This document shows positions 1 to 8,098 of a DNA stretch of 14,281 bases, piece by piece. The stretch is from positions 1 through 14,281 of the forward strand of contig JAUXDF010000039.1 in NCBI GenBank assembly GCA_030618505.1, read 5' to 3'. Position 1 is the stretch's first letter. Each line of letters starts with the position of its first letter. The notes under the pieces are model-generated. The model was not told where the DNA came from. It ran no database searches and saw only the letters and a list, made by a program, of their open reading frames with translations. The stretch comes from Spongiibacteraceae bacterium (GTDB taxonomy: Bacteria > Pseudomonadota > Gammaproteobacteria > Pseudomonadales > PIVM01). The translations under genes were made by a program, and so were the position numbers.

Positions 1-387
1 AAACACACCCACCACGATGTGGAGTTTGATCAGGAAGGAAAAGACAGCTTTAAACATCGCAAGGCCGGCGCCGATGAAGTGATGCTGGTATCGCGTCACC
101 GCTGGGCTTTGTTTAACGAGTTTGGTGACGAGGAACCCGATCTGGACTCACTGATCAGCCGACTGTCAGACTGCGATATTGTACTGATTGAAGGCTTCAA
201 ACATCACCGGCATCCAAAAATTCAGGCCTACCGACTTGAGACTCAGCAGGATCTATTAATTGGTGAAGTACCGGGCATTGTCGCCATCGCCAGTGATACG
301 AAAATCGACGATCTGCCGGTAGACAACCTGGATCTGAACAACATTGATATGATTAGTGATTTTATTATCAAGTATCAAGCGGACTAA
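1..387 (+). CDS. mobB: Molybdopterin-guanine dinucleotide biosynthesis adapter MobB, 5' partial
   Basis: MobB is a GTP-binding accessory protein for attaching GMP to molybdopterin, the last step of bis-MGD cofactor assembly; it acts with MobA in the cytoplasm. Frame 1 is open from the first base, so the gene enters from outside the window. The visible 128 residues begin KHTHHDVEFDQ, the conserved segment that follows the P-loop and first strand in MobB. They continue with GKDSFKHRKAGA, a conserved RWAL, and IVLIEGFKHHRHPKI, which matches the E. coli LVEGFKHEEIAKI block. About 40-45 N-terminal residues including the Walker A motif are missing because of the window edge, not mutation. The GTG at 19 is an internal Val codon, not a start. 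The stop codon overlaps the stop of the convergent amidotransferase gene by a few bases. Confidence 0.93.
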   Translation, partial: KHTHHDVEFDQEGKDSFKHRKAGADEVMLVSRHRWALFNEFGDEEPDLDSLISRLSDCDIVLIEGFKHHRHPKIQAYRLETQQDLLIGEVPGIVAIASDTKIDDLPVDNLDLNNIDMISDFIIKYQAD

Positions 388-1103
388 GAATCAAGCGCCT
401 GAACAACAAACGCCTCCAGCCATTGACGAACGGGGCGCTTATCCAGCGGTTTTGACAGCGAGCGTAAAGCATGCTCCGTTGCCGCCTCACCGATAACACT
501 ACGGCGCACTCCCAACAGATATCTCATATAGTCCTTATCAAACTCGGGGTGGCCCTGAAAGGTAATCACTCGGCTACCAATTACCATCCCCCCACAGGGA
601 CAGAAAGCATCACCGGTAAAAGTAACCGCACCCGGCGGCAGTTCCACCACCTGGTCCTGATGGCTGTAGAGCAGAGAAAACTCCCCTAGCGGCACCTGCA
701 TCCAGTCGCAGCGCTTGAGAACATTCATTTTTCTCACCCCGACACCCCAACCCTTATCAGATTTGGCAACACCACCTCCCAAGGCCTGGGCAATAATCTG
801 ATGCCCAAAACAAAAACCCATCAACGCAATATCATCTTCTACTACTGAGCGAATAAATACTTCCAGATTAAGCATCCAGGGCTCGCGCCGATAAGCGCTG
901 GCCTTGCTGCCGGTGACCAGGTAAACATCATTTTCTTGAATATTAGCGGGAAACTCGCCATTTTGTACCCGATAAACCCGATAACTAAATTCACTATGAC
1001 TACCATCAAAAAATCGCTGAAACATACGCGGATAGTCACCAAAATTGGCCACCACTGCATCACTCAAAGTATCACAATATAAGATTCCCAAACGTATTAT
1101 CAT
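384..1103 (-). CDS. Class I glutamine amidotransferase-like protein (GMP synthase GATase-domain type)
   Basis: This is a stand-alone 239-aa GATase1-fold protein, predicted cytoplasmic. The nucleophile elbow GFCFGHQ gives catalytic Cys98. The second block TFQGHPEF gives His185 and Glu187, so the Cys-His-Glu triad is complete and hydrolase or amidotransferase activity is expected. An upstream VTGSKASAY segment (about 63-71) fits the oxyanion strand. No synthetase domain is fused or adjacent, so the acceptor is unknown. Relatives of this size are usually annotated only as type 1 glutamine amidotransferase; some act in gamma-glutamyl-polyamine hydrolysis, but nothing here points to that. The gene starts 37 bp after the cardiolipin synthase stop on the same strand, so the two are probably co-transcribed. 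Only a weak purine stretch precedes the ATG. The 3' end overlaps mobB convergently. Confidence 0.88.
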   Translation of the reverse strand: MIIRLGILYCDTLSDAVVANFGDYPRMFQRFFDGSHSEFSYRVYRVQNGEFPANIQENDVYLVTGSKASAYRREPWMLNLEVFIRSVVEDDIALMGFCFGHQIIAQALGGGVAKSDKGWGVGVRKMNVLKRCDWMQVPLGEFSLLYSHQDQVVELPPGAVTFTGDAFCPCGGMVIGSRVITFQGHPEFDKDYMRYLLGVRRSVIGEAATEHALRSLSKPLDKRPVRQWLEAFVVQALDS

Positions 1104-1140
1104 TTTTATTTAGCTCTGAATATTACTCACTGCACACACC

Positions 1141-2577
1141 CTATTGAATAGGCGCCAATAGACGTGCCAATTTAACAACAAACTGAAACCACAGCGGTTT
1201 TGCCAATACCTGTTGATAATCAATCTCATCACTGTGGATAAAATCCTCCTCCAGCATAGTAGCAAGTTGATTGGCAAAATGCTGATCCCTGACAATAATA
1301 TTCGCTTCAAAATTAAGCCTAAAGGAGCGATTATCCATATTGGCACTACCCACCGAGGCCAGGTCATCATCTACCAGGATGACTTTTTGATGCAAAAAAC
1401 CTTTGTTGTAACGAAACAACTTTATACCCGTTTGCAAAGCCTCACGCAGATAAGCATGGGAGGATAGCTGAACCAGCAGATTATCGGCTTTTTTGGGCAA
1501 CATAATACGCACATCAACACCACGCAGAGCGGCCAACTGCAGGCAATGAATGGTTGAAGGGTCAGGAACAAAATAAGGACTGATAATCCACAGACGCTGA
1601 CGTGCGCTACTGATAACTTGCTGAAAGGCCAGCTCGCAGGTTTCCAGCACATCGGCAGGTCCAGACGCCATCACCAAAGCATGCTGATTTTCGTCCACCA
1701 TAATCTTCGGTTGCCAGTTCAGCTTAAGAATTTTCTCTCTCGCCCAATACCAGTCTTCCATAAAAGCCACTTGCAGACTAATCACCACCGGGCCTTGAAT
1801 TTTCACCTGGGTATCACGCCAGGGAGAGAATTTTTTATCCCGCCCAAGGTATTCATCACCGACGTTAATGCCACCAACAAACCCCTGCAAACCATCGACG
1901 ATGAGGATTTTACGGTGATTGCGAAAATTAAGCTGGAAACGATTTTTCCAGCCCTTGGTGCTATTAAAGGGGTAAATCTCCACGCCCGCATCATTCAGTT
2001 GCGATAGATAAGTTTTCGATAATTGGAAACTGCCAATCTCATCAAATAAAAAATAGATGGCAACACCCTCTGCAGCTTTTTCACAGAGCAGTTGTTTAAG
2101 CTGATTTCCTATCTGATCATCCCTGACAATATAAAATTCCAGTAAGACGTAATCTTTTGCCTCTGCGATTGCTGCAAACATAGCCTTAAAAGTCTGCTCT
2201 CCGTCGATCAGCAGATCAATTCGGTTTCCCTTGGTAAAAGGTGATTGGACTATTTTTTCCAGCGCCCCTGCCTGCTTTGTGACAAGACAAGGCTTCAGAT
2301 TTTTAAGCACCCGGGCAATTTGCAGGCGAACACCCTGCTTCTCCAATTTACGTGCTTTCACATAGCCACGAAATTTACGCCGACCAAATACCCAATAAAG
2401 CGGCACGGTCAATAGCGGCATACTGATCAGGGCCACCGCCCAGGCCGCTGCGCCCTGGGCGGTGCGCGTTTTATAGATCGCCTCCACCGCCGAGGCCAGC
2501 CCCAGCAGCGCCACCAGCAGATAGACCAAGCTCAGCTGCCAAACTTCCTCTTGTGGATTTAACCAGCTATCAATCAT
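1141..2577 (-). CDS. cls: Cardiolipin synthase (ClsA-type, phospholipase D superfamily)
   Basis: The protein should condense two phosphatidylglycerols into cardiolipin plus glycerol at the inner membrane. At 478 aa it is close to E. coli ClsA (486). Two hydrophobic segments at about 15-33 and 44-64 form the PLDc_N membrane anchor. Both HxKxxxxD motifs are intact: HRKILIVD with His221, Lys223 and Asp228, followed by GGINVGDEYLG, and HQKVILVD with His396, Lys398 and Asp403, followed by GSANMDNRSFRLNFE. The C-terminus (WFQFVVKLARLLAPIQ) resembles the usual ClsA tail. The ATG at 2577 has only a weak Shine-Dalgarno but gives the expected N-terminal anchor. The gene is first in a probable two-gene unit with the amidotransferase and is divergent from the DUF6279 lipoprotein. 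It could be another PLD-family lipid synthase, but the membrane anchor and length favour ClsA. Confidence 0.95.
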   Translation of the reverse strand: MIDSWLNPQEEVWQLSLVYLLVALLGLASAVEAIYKTRTAQGAAAWAVALISMPLLTVPLYWVFGRRKFRGYVKARKLEKQGVRLQIARVLKNLKPCLVTKQAGALEKIVQSPFTKGNRIDLLIDGEQTFKAMFAAIAEAKDYVLLEFYIVRDDQIGNQLKQLLCEKAAEGVAIYFLFDEIGSFQLSKTYLSQLNDAGVEIYPFNSTKGWKNRFQLNFRNHRKILIVDGLQGFVGGINVGDEYLGRDKKFSPWRDTQVKIQGPVVISLQVAFMEDWYWAREKILKLNWQPKIMVDENQHALVMASGPADVLETCELAFQQVISSARQRLWIISPYFVPDPSTIHCLQLAALRGVDVRIMLPKKADNLLVQLSSHAYLREALQTGIKLFRYNKGFLHQKVILVDDDLASVGSANMDNRSFRLNFEANIIVRDQHFANQLATMLEEDFIHSDEIDYQQVLAKPLWFQFVVKLARLLAPIQ

Positions 2578-2806
2578 GGTTATTAGTCATAGCAATCTCA
2601 TGCGTGCTCAAGGGAAACGGATCAAAACAGACTATTTATTATTATGCAGGAGCATTCCATAAAGCCAGAACTTGTTTGCCTCAGCAAGCGATTAGCCCAT
2701 TACCAACGAAATAATTGACGCTTCCTTAGCATTGGACTTGCCGTTATGCTTGAGTTCTGTGGCCAATAACGAAAAAAGCACGCCAACAAATAACAAGTTG
2801 CTGATC

Positions 2807-3655
2807 ATGCCTTCAAAGAAAATACGCTTTTTAATACTCGGATTGATACTGCTGAGCCTCAGCGGCTGCACACGCTTTGTCTACAATTATGCCGACTGGT
2901 TGATTAGCTGGCATGTGGGTGGGTATATAGATTTTACCCGCAGCCAACAACGGGTGTTTGATGATTTTGTAGACGAGCAACTGGCCTGGCACCGAAAACA
3001 AGAGCTGCCTCGCTATAGCACCTATCTGGAAAGCCTCTACAACGAACTGCAGCAGCCAATGACGCCACAGCAGGTGGAGTTGCGCTTTGATGAATCCCTT
3101 GACTTCTGGCAAGCCATTTTTATTAAAGCCATGCCGGAAATGAACGACATTTTCCTGCAGCTTTCCGATCAGCAAGTCGACGACTTTATCGCCAAACTGA
3201 GTATCGAGCAGAAAGAGCTCGAACGTGACCATAAGAAGAGATCTGCAGAGAAAAACATCAAAATACGATCTAAAAACATGGAAAAAGGACTAAAACGTTT
3301 TATCGGCAAACTAAATGATGGGCAACGAAAACAGATCGATCAATGGAGTCGCGCTACTAGTGGCATTTTTGCCTCCTCCATCGAGCAGCGCAAAAACTGG
3401 CAGCAACAGATTAATATTACCTTTCGAGAACACCGGGGCAATTCGCAGCTTTTCTCCAAGGAGGCCACTCAGCTCTTTATTTACCCCGACAGCTATTGGG
3501 ATGATGCCTATATGCAACGTATCGAGAAAAATCGCCAGATCACTTTTATACTGTTTAGCGATATACAACAATCACTTACAGCAAAACAGCATAAAAAACT
3601 CAACAAAACACTTAAGGGCTACTTAAAAGACCTCCGAATTCTACATCAGCGCTGA
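2807..3655 (+). CDS. DUF6279-type lipoprotein of unknown function
   Basis: This is a 282-aa predicted lipoprotein. I place the start at the ATG at 2807, because the next residues (MPSKKIRF, a hydrophobic run, then LSLSGC) form a standard lipoprotein signal with lipid-modified Cys21. An in-frame TTG at 2732 would put 25 polar residues ahead of the signal, which is unlikely. The residue after the cysteine is Thr, so Lol sorting to the outer membrane is expected. The mature part opens with FVYNYADWLISW, typical of the family I know as DUF6279. It continues as a charged, mostly helical protein with Lys/Glu-rich coiled-coil-like stretches at about 130-175. No catalytic motif is visible and the function is unknown. 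It is divergent from cls and is followed 118 bp later by the c-di-GMP gene on the same strand, with no obvious terminator between. Confidence 0.85.
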   Translation: MPSKKIRFLILGLILLSLSGCTRFVYNYADWLISWHVGGYIDFTRSQQRVFDDFVDEQLAWHRKQELPRYSTYLESLYNELQQPMTPQQVELRFDESLDFWQAIFIKAMPEMNDIFLQLSDQQVDDFIAKLSIEQKELERDHKKRSAEKNIKIRSKNMEKGLKRFIGKLNDGQRKQIDQWSRATSGIFASSIEQRKNWQQQINITFREHRGNSQLFSKEATQLFIYPDSYWDDAYMQRIEKNRQITFILFSDIQQSLTAKQHKKLNKTLKGYLKDLRILHQR

Positions 3656-3773
3656 CTTTAAGGTATTGCTGAAGCGTTCTCGGACACTGAAAAAACCACA
3701 CTAAAGAGAGGAGTATCCACTGAAGCAGGCTTGATTTATACTGGCTCAAAACAATAACAAGGGACTTGTTCAC

Positions 3774-5966
3774 ATGGCCACCAGAACCATTTCGGTACCA
3801 CCCGAACTCGAATCCTTATTTTCGGAATCCGAAAGACGGGTTGCTGAATTTTTTTCTGATCATAGCTGGGACCCCACTCAGGGCCGCATTGAGATTGCTG
3901 GCTCGCGTTATATTTTAATCCGTGGAGCAACGCTATCGGTCGAATTTTTCCAGTTAATACGCTCACTTTACGGCAGTGACAGAAAAGCCGATGCCGATCT
4001 GTTTTCATCCAATTCGCTGTACGACATCGGACACAACCTGGGCAAGGGTGATGCGCGCCGTTTTCAAAGCCAAACAGCTCTGACTAACCCAGTCAGTAAA
4101 TTGTCAGCGGGCCCCATACATCTTTCCCATGCCGGCTGGGCTTATCTGGATATCCTTCCTGAATCATCACCCACGCCCGATGAAAATTTTGTCTTATATT
4201 ACAAACACGACCATTCCTTTGAAAGTGATGCCTGGTTAGAGGCACAGGAACACAGCGAGTATCCGGCCTGCATGATGAATGCCGGTTATTCCACCGGCTG
4301 GTGTGAAGAAAGCTTTGGCATCCCACTGGAAGTACAGGAAATTACTTGTCGCTGCTGCGGCCATGACAACTGTTTTTTTATTATGGCGCCCGCCGATAAG
4401 CTTGAAGTGCGCATTGAAGAATTCTTACGCAAGCATCCGGAAGTTCGCCAACACTATCACGGCATAAATCCGCATTACACCAGTGAGAGCATCTCCCCTA
4501 ACAAGCCACTGACCAACCATCAGCGTGAGGCCTTCGACGCAGGCCATGAACTGCTTTCCCATGCTCGCAAACTGGATGCAGCTCAGAATGCCCTGCAAAC
4601 CACGATTAACGAGCTGCAGGCGGAAATCAAAGAACGTAAAAAAATCGAGAAAAAACTCAAACAACTGACCAGTTATGACACTTTAACAGGTTTGGCCAAT
4701 CGCAATTTATTTGAAGATACGGTGACCCGCGCTATCAGCTCCCACCAGCGACTTTCTCATAGCGGCGCACTTATGTTTATCGACCTTGACCACTTCAAGA
4801 AAGTCAATGAATCGATTGGGCACAGCGCCGGTGATCAGCTACTGGTCGAAGTCGCCAAGCGGATTCAATCCGTGGTGAGACCAGAAAACACCCTCGCTCG
4901 ACTCGGCGGAGATGAATTCTCCCTTTGGTTTGAAAACATCAAAAGCATGCATGCGGTTGCCAAGGTAGCTCGCACCATTATCGCCGTTCTCGATAATCCT
5001 ATTCCCCTGCAACAACAAGATATTGTTATTACCCCAAGCATCGGAATCGCCTTGTTTCCAACCGATGGTAATGATACGGAAGAGTTGATGCGCAACTCAC
5101 ACACCGCCATGTACCACGCCAAACAACTGGGACGAAATAACTTCCAGTTTTTTGCCCATCAAATGAATGAAAAAGCACGCCATCGACTTAATCTTGAAGC
5201 CATGCTGCGCCAGGCTATCGAAAAAGATGAGATTAAGCTGCACTATCAGCCCAAGGTTAATCTTAAAAGCGGACGCATTACCGGCGTAGAAGCCCTTGCT
5301 CGCTGGACGCATTCAGAAATGGGGGCGATCAGCCCTGTCGAGTTTATTCCGCTGGCCGAGGAAACCGGACTGATCATTCCTCTCGGACAATATATTCTGG
5401 AAGCCTGCTGTAAATTCACCCGCCGCCTGCTTGATGATGGCGTAGAATTCGGTAAAGTCGCTATCAACCTCTCCCCTCGGCAGTTTCGCCGTGAAAACCT
5501 GGTTGAAAATATTGCCGCGACATTGGCACATTATGAAATTCCAGCCCAGCGCATTGAATTGGAAATCACCGAAAGCGCCCTGATTGACGATCCGGAACAG
5601 GCACTTGAACTACTGACAGGAATAAAAAATTTAGGTGTACAACTCGCCATTGATGATTTTGGCACAGGCTATTCTTCCTTAAGTTACTTACAAATGTTTC
5701 CCTTGGACACTTTAAAAATTGACCGCTCCTTTATTGTTGGCCTGCTTGATGGCAAGCAGTCATTGCCCGCCTCGATCGTCAACCTTGCACATAACCTGAA
5801 TTTAAACGTGGTCGCTGAAGGCGTTGAACAGGCAGAGCAACTCCACGCATTAAAAAATATGAACTGTAATGAGATACAGGGTTTCTTCTATGGCAAACCA
5901 ATGCAGGAGGAGGAGTTAATTCAATTTCTTGCCAAACAAGAACAAGGCGAAGCCTTGATGTCCTAA
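3774..5966 (+). CDS. XylR_N-V4R-GGDEF-EAL protein: predicted aromatic-responsive c-di-GMP cyclase/phosphodiesterase
   Basis: This 730-aa soluble protein joins a ligand sensor to c-di-GMP enzymes. Residues about 20-130 resemble XylR_N, the effector domain of phenol/toluene regulators (GRIEIAGSRYILI; GHNLGKGDARRF; GPIHLSHAGWAYL). Residues about 139-205 are V4R (GYSTGWCEESFGIPLEVQEI, then TCRCCGHDNC). A coiled coil at about 262-298 leads to GGDEF at 298-460, with intact GGDEF at 378-382. The allosteric I-site position reads RPEN instead of RxxD. The EAL domain (about 470-720) keeps the catalytic set: EAL at 506-508, Asn565, E597-ITE600, D627-D628, Lys648, EGVE at 682-685 and the QGFFYGKP end, so phosphodiesterase activity is likely. 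There is no membrane segment. A purine-rich stretch at 3759-3764 lies 9 bases before the ATG. It appears monocistronic, with a terminator downstream. The ligand is inferred; the net activity (synthesis or breakdown) cannot be told from sequence. Confidence 0.92.
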   Translation: MATRTISVPPELESLFSESERRVAEFFSDHSWDPTQGRIEIAGSRYILIRGATLSVEFFQLIRSLYGSDRKADADLFSSNSLYDIGHNLGKGDARRFQSQTALTNPVSKLSAGPIHLSHAGWAYLDILPESSPTPDENFVLYYKHDHSFESDAWLEAQEHSEYPACMMNAGYSTGWCEESFGIPLEVQEITCRCCGHDNCFFIMAPADKLEVRIEEFLRKHPEVRQHYHGINPHYTSESISPNKPLTNHQREAFDAGHELLSHARKLDAAQNALQTTINELQAEIKERKKIEKKLKQLTSYDTLTGLANRNLFEDTVTRAISSHQRLSHSGALMFIDLDHFKKVNESIGHSAGDQLLVEVAKRIQSVVRPENTLARLGGDEFSLWFENIKSMHAVAKVARTIIAVLDNPIPLQQQDIVITPSIGIALFPTDGNDTEELMRNSHTAMYHAKQLGRNNFQFFAHQMNEKARHRLNLEAMLRQAIEKDEIKLHYQPKVNLKSGRITGVEALARWTHSEMGAISPVEFIPLAEETGLIIPLGQYILEACCKFTRRLLDDGVEFGKVAINLSPRQFRRENLVENIAATLAHYEIPAQRIELEITESALIDDPEQALELLTGIKNLGVQLAIDDFGTGYSSLSYLQMFPLDTLKIDRSFIVGLLDGKQSLPASIVNLAHNLNLNVVAEGVEQAEQLHALKNMNCNEIQGFFYGKPMQEEELIQFLAKQEQGEALMS

Positions 5967-6110
5967 GTATGACGCCAGAAAGGCTATCATATTTTCCTTC
6001 GCACACAGGGAAAACAAAACAGTTCGCTGAATTGCTAATAACAATTTAAACTAACGTCTATCTAAATTGGATCTACACTTAGTTTAAAGCATCCAGGGCT
6101 TTAACTTAGA

Positions 6111-6145
6111 AAAGGGGGATTTCTGTTGAGTTCCCCCTTTATTTT
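6111..6145 (+). terminator. Hairpin terminator downstream of the XylR_N-GGDEF-EAL gene
   Basis: A perfect 9-bp stem (AAAGGGGGA at 6111-6119 pairing with TCCCCCTTT at 6132-6140) encloses a 12-base loop and is followed by ATTTT. The shape fits intrinsic termination. The U-tract is short and interrupted, and the hairpin sits about 145 bp after the stop codon, so some read-through is possible. The A-rich left arm could also serve transcription arriving from the other strand. Confidence 0.7.
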
Positions 6146-6268
6146 CCCTCCCCTATAATTATCGTCTTTTTTATCCTTCGCTTGTCCGCAAATCAATTCT
6201 TCCTAAACCAAACTTTTGTAACGCTACCTGTAATATTAAAGCTGTGTAACTATCACCAATTAGAAGGC

Positions 6269-6304
6269 TTGTTCTAAAAATACTGTCTATTATTATCAAT
6301 AATA
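6269..6304 (+). promoter_or_regulatory. Possible sigma70 promoter with inverted repeat upstream of the UspE-like gene
   Basis: TTGTTC (6269-6274) and TATTAT (6291-6296) are separated by 16 bases and lie about 50 bp upstream of the start codon. The -10 region overlaps a 7-bp inverted repeat with a 3-base centre (TATTATT-ATC-AATAATA, 6288-6304). This could be a regulator site, or simply AT-rich sequence. The match is weak and is by eye only. Confidence 0.3.
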
Positions 6305-6343
6305 TCAGTAAATATTTTCTGTTGAGCAGTATGAGGGTTATTT

Positions 6344-7162
6344 ATGGCTACGTCACAAATTCTGGTTATCATCGATCCTACACGGGAACATCAGCCTGCG
6401 TTACAGCGAGCGATAGTCGCCGCAAAAACACTCGACTATAGCGTTCATCTGTTTGCCAGCATCCATGAAGAATCTGACTGCAACTCAAAACATTCTAAAA
6501 ACACCTTTGTTCAGCAATGCCTTAAGCAACAACGTGAAAAGCTTGAAGCCTTGGCAGAAGAAGCACGTAGCGGTGGCATTCTTGTTAGCACCGAAGTCGA
6601 TTGGGATAGCGACTGGACAAATGCCGCGATCAGAGCCAGCATGCGTAACAATAGTAATATCCTGTTCAAATCCACCTTTAAACACTCACTGACCGAGCGC
6701 GTTATTCGCAAGACAACCGACTGGACTATATTACGTAACTGTCTTTGCCCGGTACTGCTGGTTAGAGAAGACACAAGGTGGGATAGCCATAAGATACTTG
6801 CTGCCGTCAGTGTGGAAAACACTGACAGCGCCCACAAAGAAATTAATCAAACGATTATCGACCTGGGGCAAAAAGTCGCTAAGAGTTACGACTCAGAAGT
6901 TCATTTTATCAATGCTTACAACGACTCTTTGTCACACCCCGATGCGAATTATCTGGCGAAAGAGTGTGGCGTACCAGACTCACAAATTCATATGAAGGTT
7001 GGGGCTCCCGAAGATGCCATCGTCGACAAAAGCAAAGAACTGGCCGCCGACTTGATCGTGATTGGTACCGTTGCCCGCAGCGGCGTTGCCGGCTGGATAA
7101 GTGGTAACACAGCAGAAAAGGTGCTTGATCGGGTCGAATGTGACGTACTTGCACTCCCCTAA
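6344..7162 (+). CDS. Tandem universal stress protein, UspE-like
   Basis: This 272-aa cytoplasmic protein has two Usp folds in tandem. The N-terminal half (about 4-141) opens with ILVIIDPTREHQPALQRA, very like the UspE opening, and ends TDWTILRNCLCPVLLV, matching UspE TDWHLLRKCPSPVWMV. The C-terminal half (about 149-272) ends DLIVIGTVARSGVAGWISGN and then TAEKVLDRVECDVLAL. The ATP-binding signature of Usp proteins (G-2x-G-9x-G-S/T) is altered to GTVA...GN, so nucleotide binding is uncertain. UspE-type proteins support stress resistance and motility or aggregation behaviour; which applies here is unknown. It is shorter than E. coli UspE (316 aa) because the C-terminal tail and part of the inter-domain segment are missing. 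GAGG at 6333-6336, seven bases before the ATG, is a good ribosome site. It converges with the VOC gene, 33 bp apart. Confidence 0.9.
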   Translation: MATSQILVIIDPTREHQPALQRAIVAAKTLDYSVHLFASIHEESDCNSKHSKNTFVQQCLKQQREKLEALAEEARSGGILVSTEVDWDSDWTNAAIRASMRNNSNILFKSTFKHSLTERVIRKTTDWTILRNCLCPVLLVREDTRWDSHKILAAVSVENTDSAHKEINQTIIDLGQKVAKSYDSEVHFINAYNDSLSHPDANYLAKECGVPDSQIHMKVGAPEDAIVDKSKELAADLIVIGTVARSGVAGWISGNTAEKVLDRVECDVLALP

Positions 7163-7195
7163 GAGCCCGGGTAGAAATTAATTCACACTTGTGAC

Positions 7196-8098
7196 CTAAG
7201 CATCGACTTCCTCTCTTAGCTCGATGCAGGCTCCAGTTGGATCGTACATAAACAAAGACCTTCGCCTGTCTTTAACGCTCCCTGTTTGCCACTGACAAGG
7301 AGCAAAAACACCGTCTATTCTTTCCGATTGTAAATACTCATAAGCCTCCTGCACATCAGCAACAACAAAAGCCAGACAACTGATACCCATATGATTGGCT
7401 TTTTTAAATGGCTGACCCTGCGCCTCTGGCTGTTGCCACTGCTGTAGTACCAGGCCAAAACGGTTTGCTGCTGTTTCTGGCAAATTCATCTGCACCGATA
7501 TGACCTGTCCAGGCTTGCGTCCATCGAGTAGCTGTGGCGCCACACCCAAGCGCTGCACGGGGCCTGGCTGAAGATCAAACAATACGTTATACCAGGCTAT
7601 GGATTTGGCCAAATCCTCACAATTAAGCACTAAATAGCCAGCAGTAGTACTGCCGCTACGCTCCACCAACTCAACGAGACAGCCGTTGGGGTCACGGCAA
7701 TAACACCACCTCAGCCCCGTTGGCTGATCACAATACAGCTCGCTAAGCGCCGCTGACTGTCGATCTAGCAACTGTTGATAGAGCCAGTCGAGATCAGACA
7801 CATAAAAAGCCAGGCGGGCATAACCCAGCTGATGAGGAATGGCCGGCACCTCTCCCCAGGAAGGAGGCTGAAGCCATTGCAGTAGGCTCAGGGCGGTCTG
7901 CGCCTCACCTGCCCCTGCTCTCATTTGATGACTCAGGCATTGCACCTCACCCGCCAGTCCCAGGCCGTCACCACTTTGCACAGGGCTCAGCACATCAGAG
8001 CTTTGATGCATGCCGAGCAGCCGATAGAACTCTTTAGTGCAAGCCATATCTGCACAGTTAATACTGACCTCAGAAATGTCCAATATACTTATGGCCAT
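7196..8098 (-). CDS. Double-domain VOC (glyoxalase/bleomycin-resistance/dioxygenase superfamily) protein
   Basis: The protein carries two consecutive VOC domains, each built from two beta-alpha-beta modules, in 300 aa. Domain A covers about 6-146 (ISEVSINCADMACTKEFYRL; CRDPNGCLVELVE). Domain B covers about 153-296 (GYLVLNCEDLAKSIAWYNVL; MYDPTGACIELRE). The C-terminal Glu of each domain (Glu143, Glu293), often a metal ligand, is present. The N-terminal His of metal-dependent glyoxalases is not seen in the usual strands, so the metal site may be incomplete. Substrate is unknown; glyoxalase-like, dioxygenase-like or ligand-binding roles are all possible. I choose the ATG at 8098, which has a G-rich stretch just upstream; in-frame ATG (8116) and TTG (8119) would add 6-7 residues outside the fold. 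It is apparently a single-gene unit, convergent with the UspE-like gene and divergent from the 260-aa protein. Confidence 0.87.
   Translation of the reverse strand: MAISILDISEVSINCADMACTKEFYRLLGMHQSSDVLSPVQSGDGLGLAGEVQCLSHQMRAGAGEAQTALSLLQWLQPPSWGEVPAIPHQLGYARLAFYVSDLDWLYQQLLDRQSAALSELYCDQPTGLRWCYCRDPNGCLVELVERSGSTTAGYLVLNCEDLAKSIAWYNVLFDLQPGPVQRLGVAPQLLDGRKPGQVISVQMNLPETAANRFGLVLQQWQQPEAQGQPFKKANHMGISCLAFVVADVQEAYEYLQSERIDGVFAPCQWQTGSVKDRRRSLFMYDPTGACIELREEVDA

Larger units (their letters stand above)
5967..6343. other. Intergenic region between the c-di-GMP gene and the UspE-like gene
   Basis: No coding sequence is supported in this 377-bp AT-rich spacer. It holds the hairpin terminator at 6111-6145 and, near its right end, a possible promoter and a 7+3+7 inverted repeat (6288-6304), both listed separately. 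I see nothing else of note. Confidence 0.6.

Noticed and set aside
2732..2806. Upstream TTG start for the DUF6279 lipoprotein
   Set aside because: It would place 25 polar residues before the lipoprotein signal peptide; the ATG at 2807 gives a standard signal and lipobox.
6286..6299. FNR/ANR-type box upstream of the UspE-like gene
   Set aside because: One half-site (ATCAA) fits, but the partner at the required spacing matches in only three of five positions.
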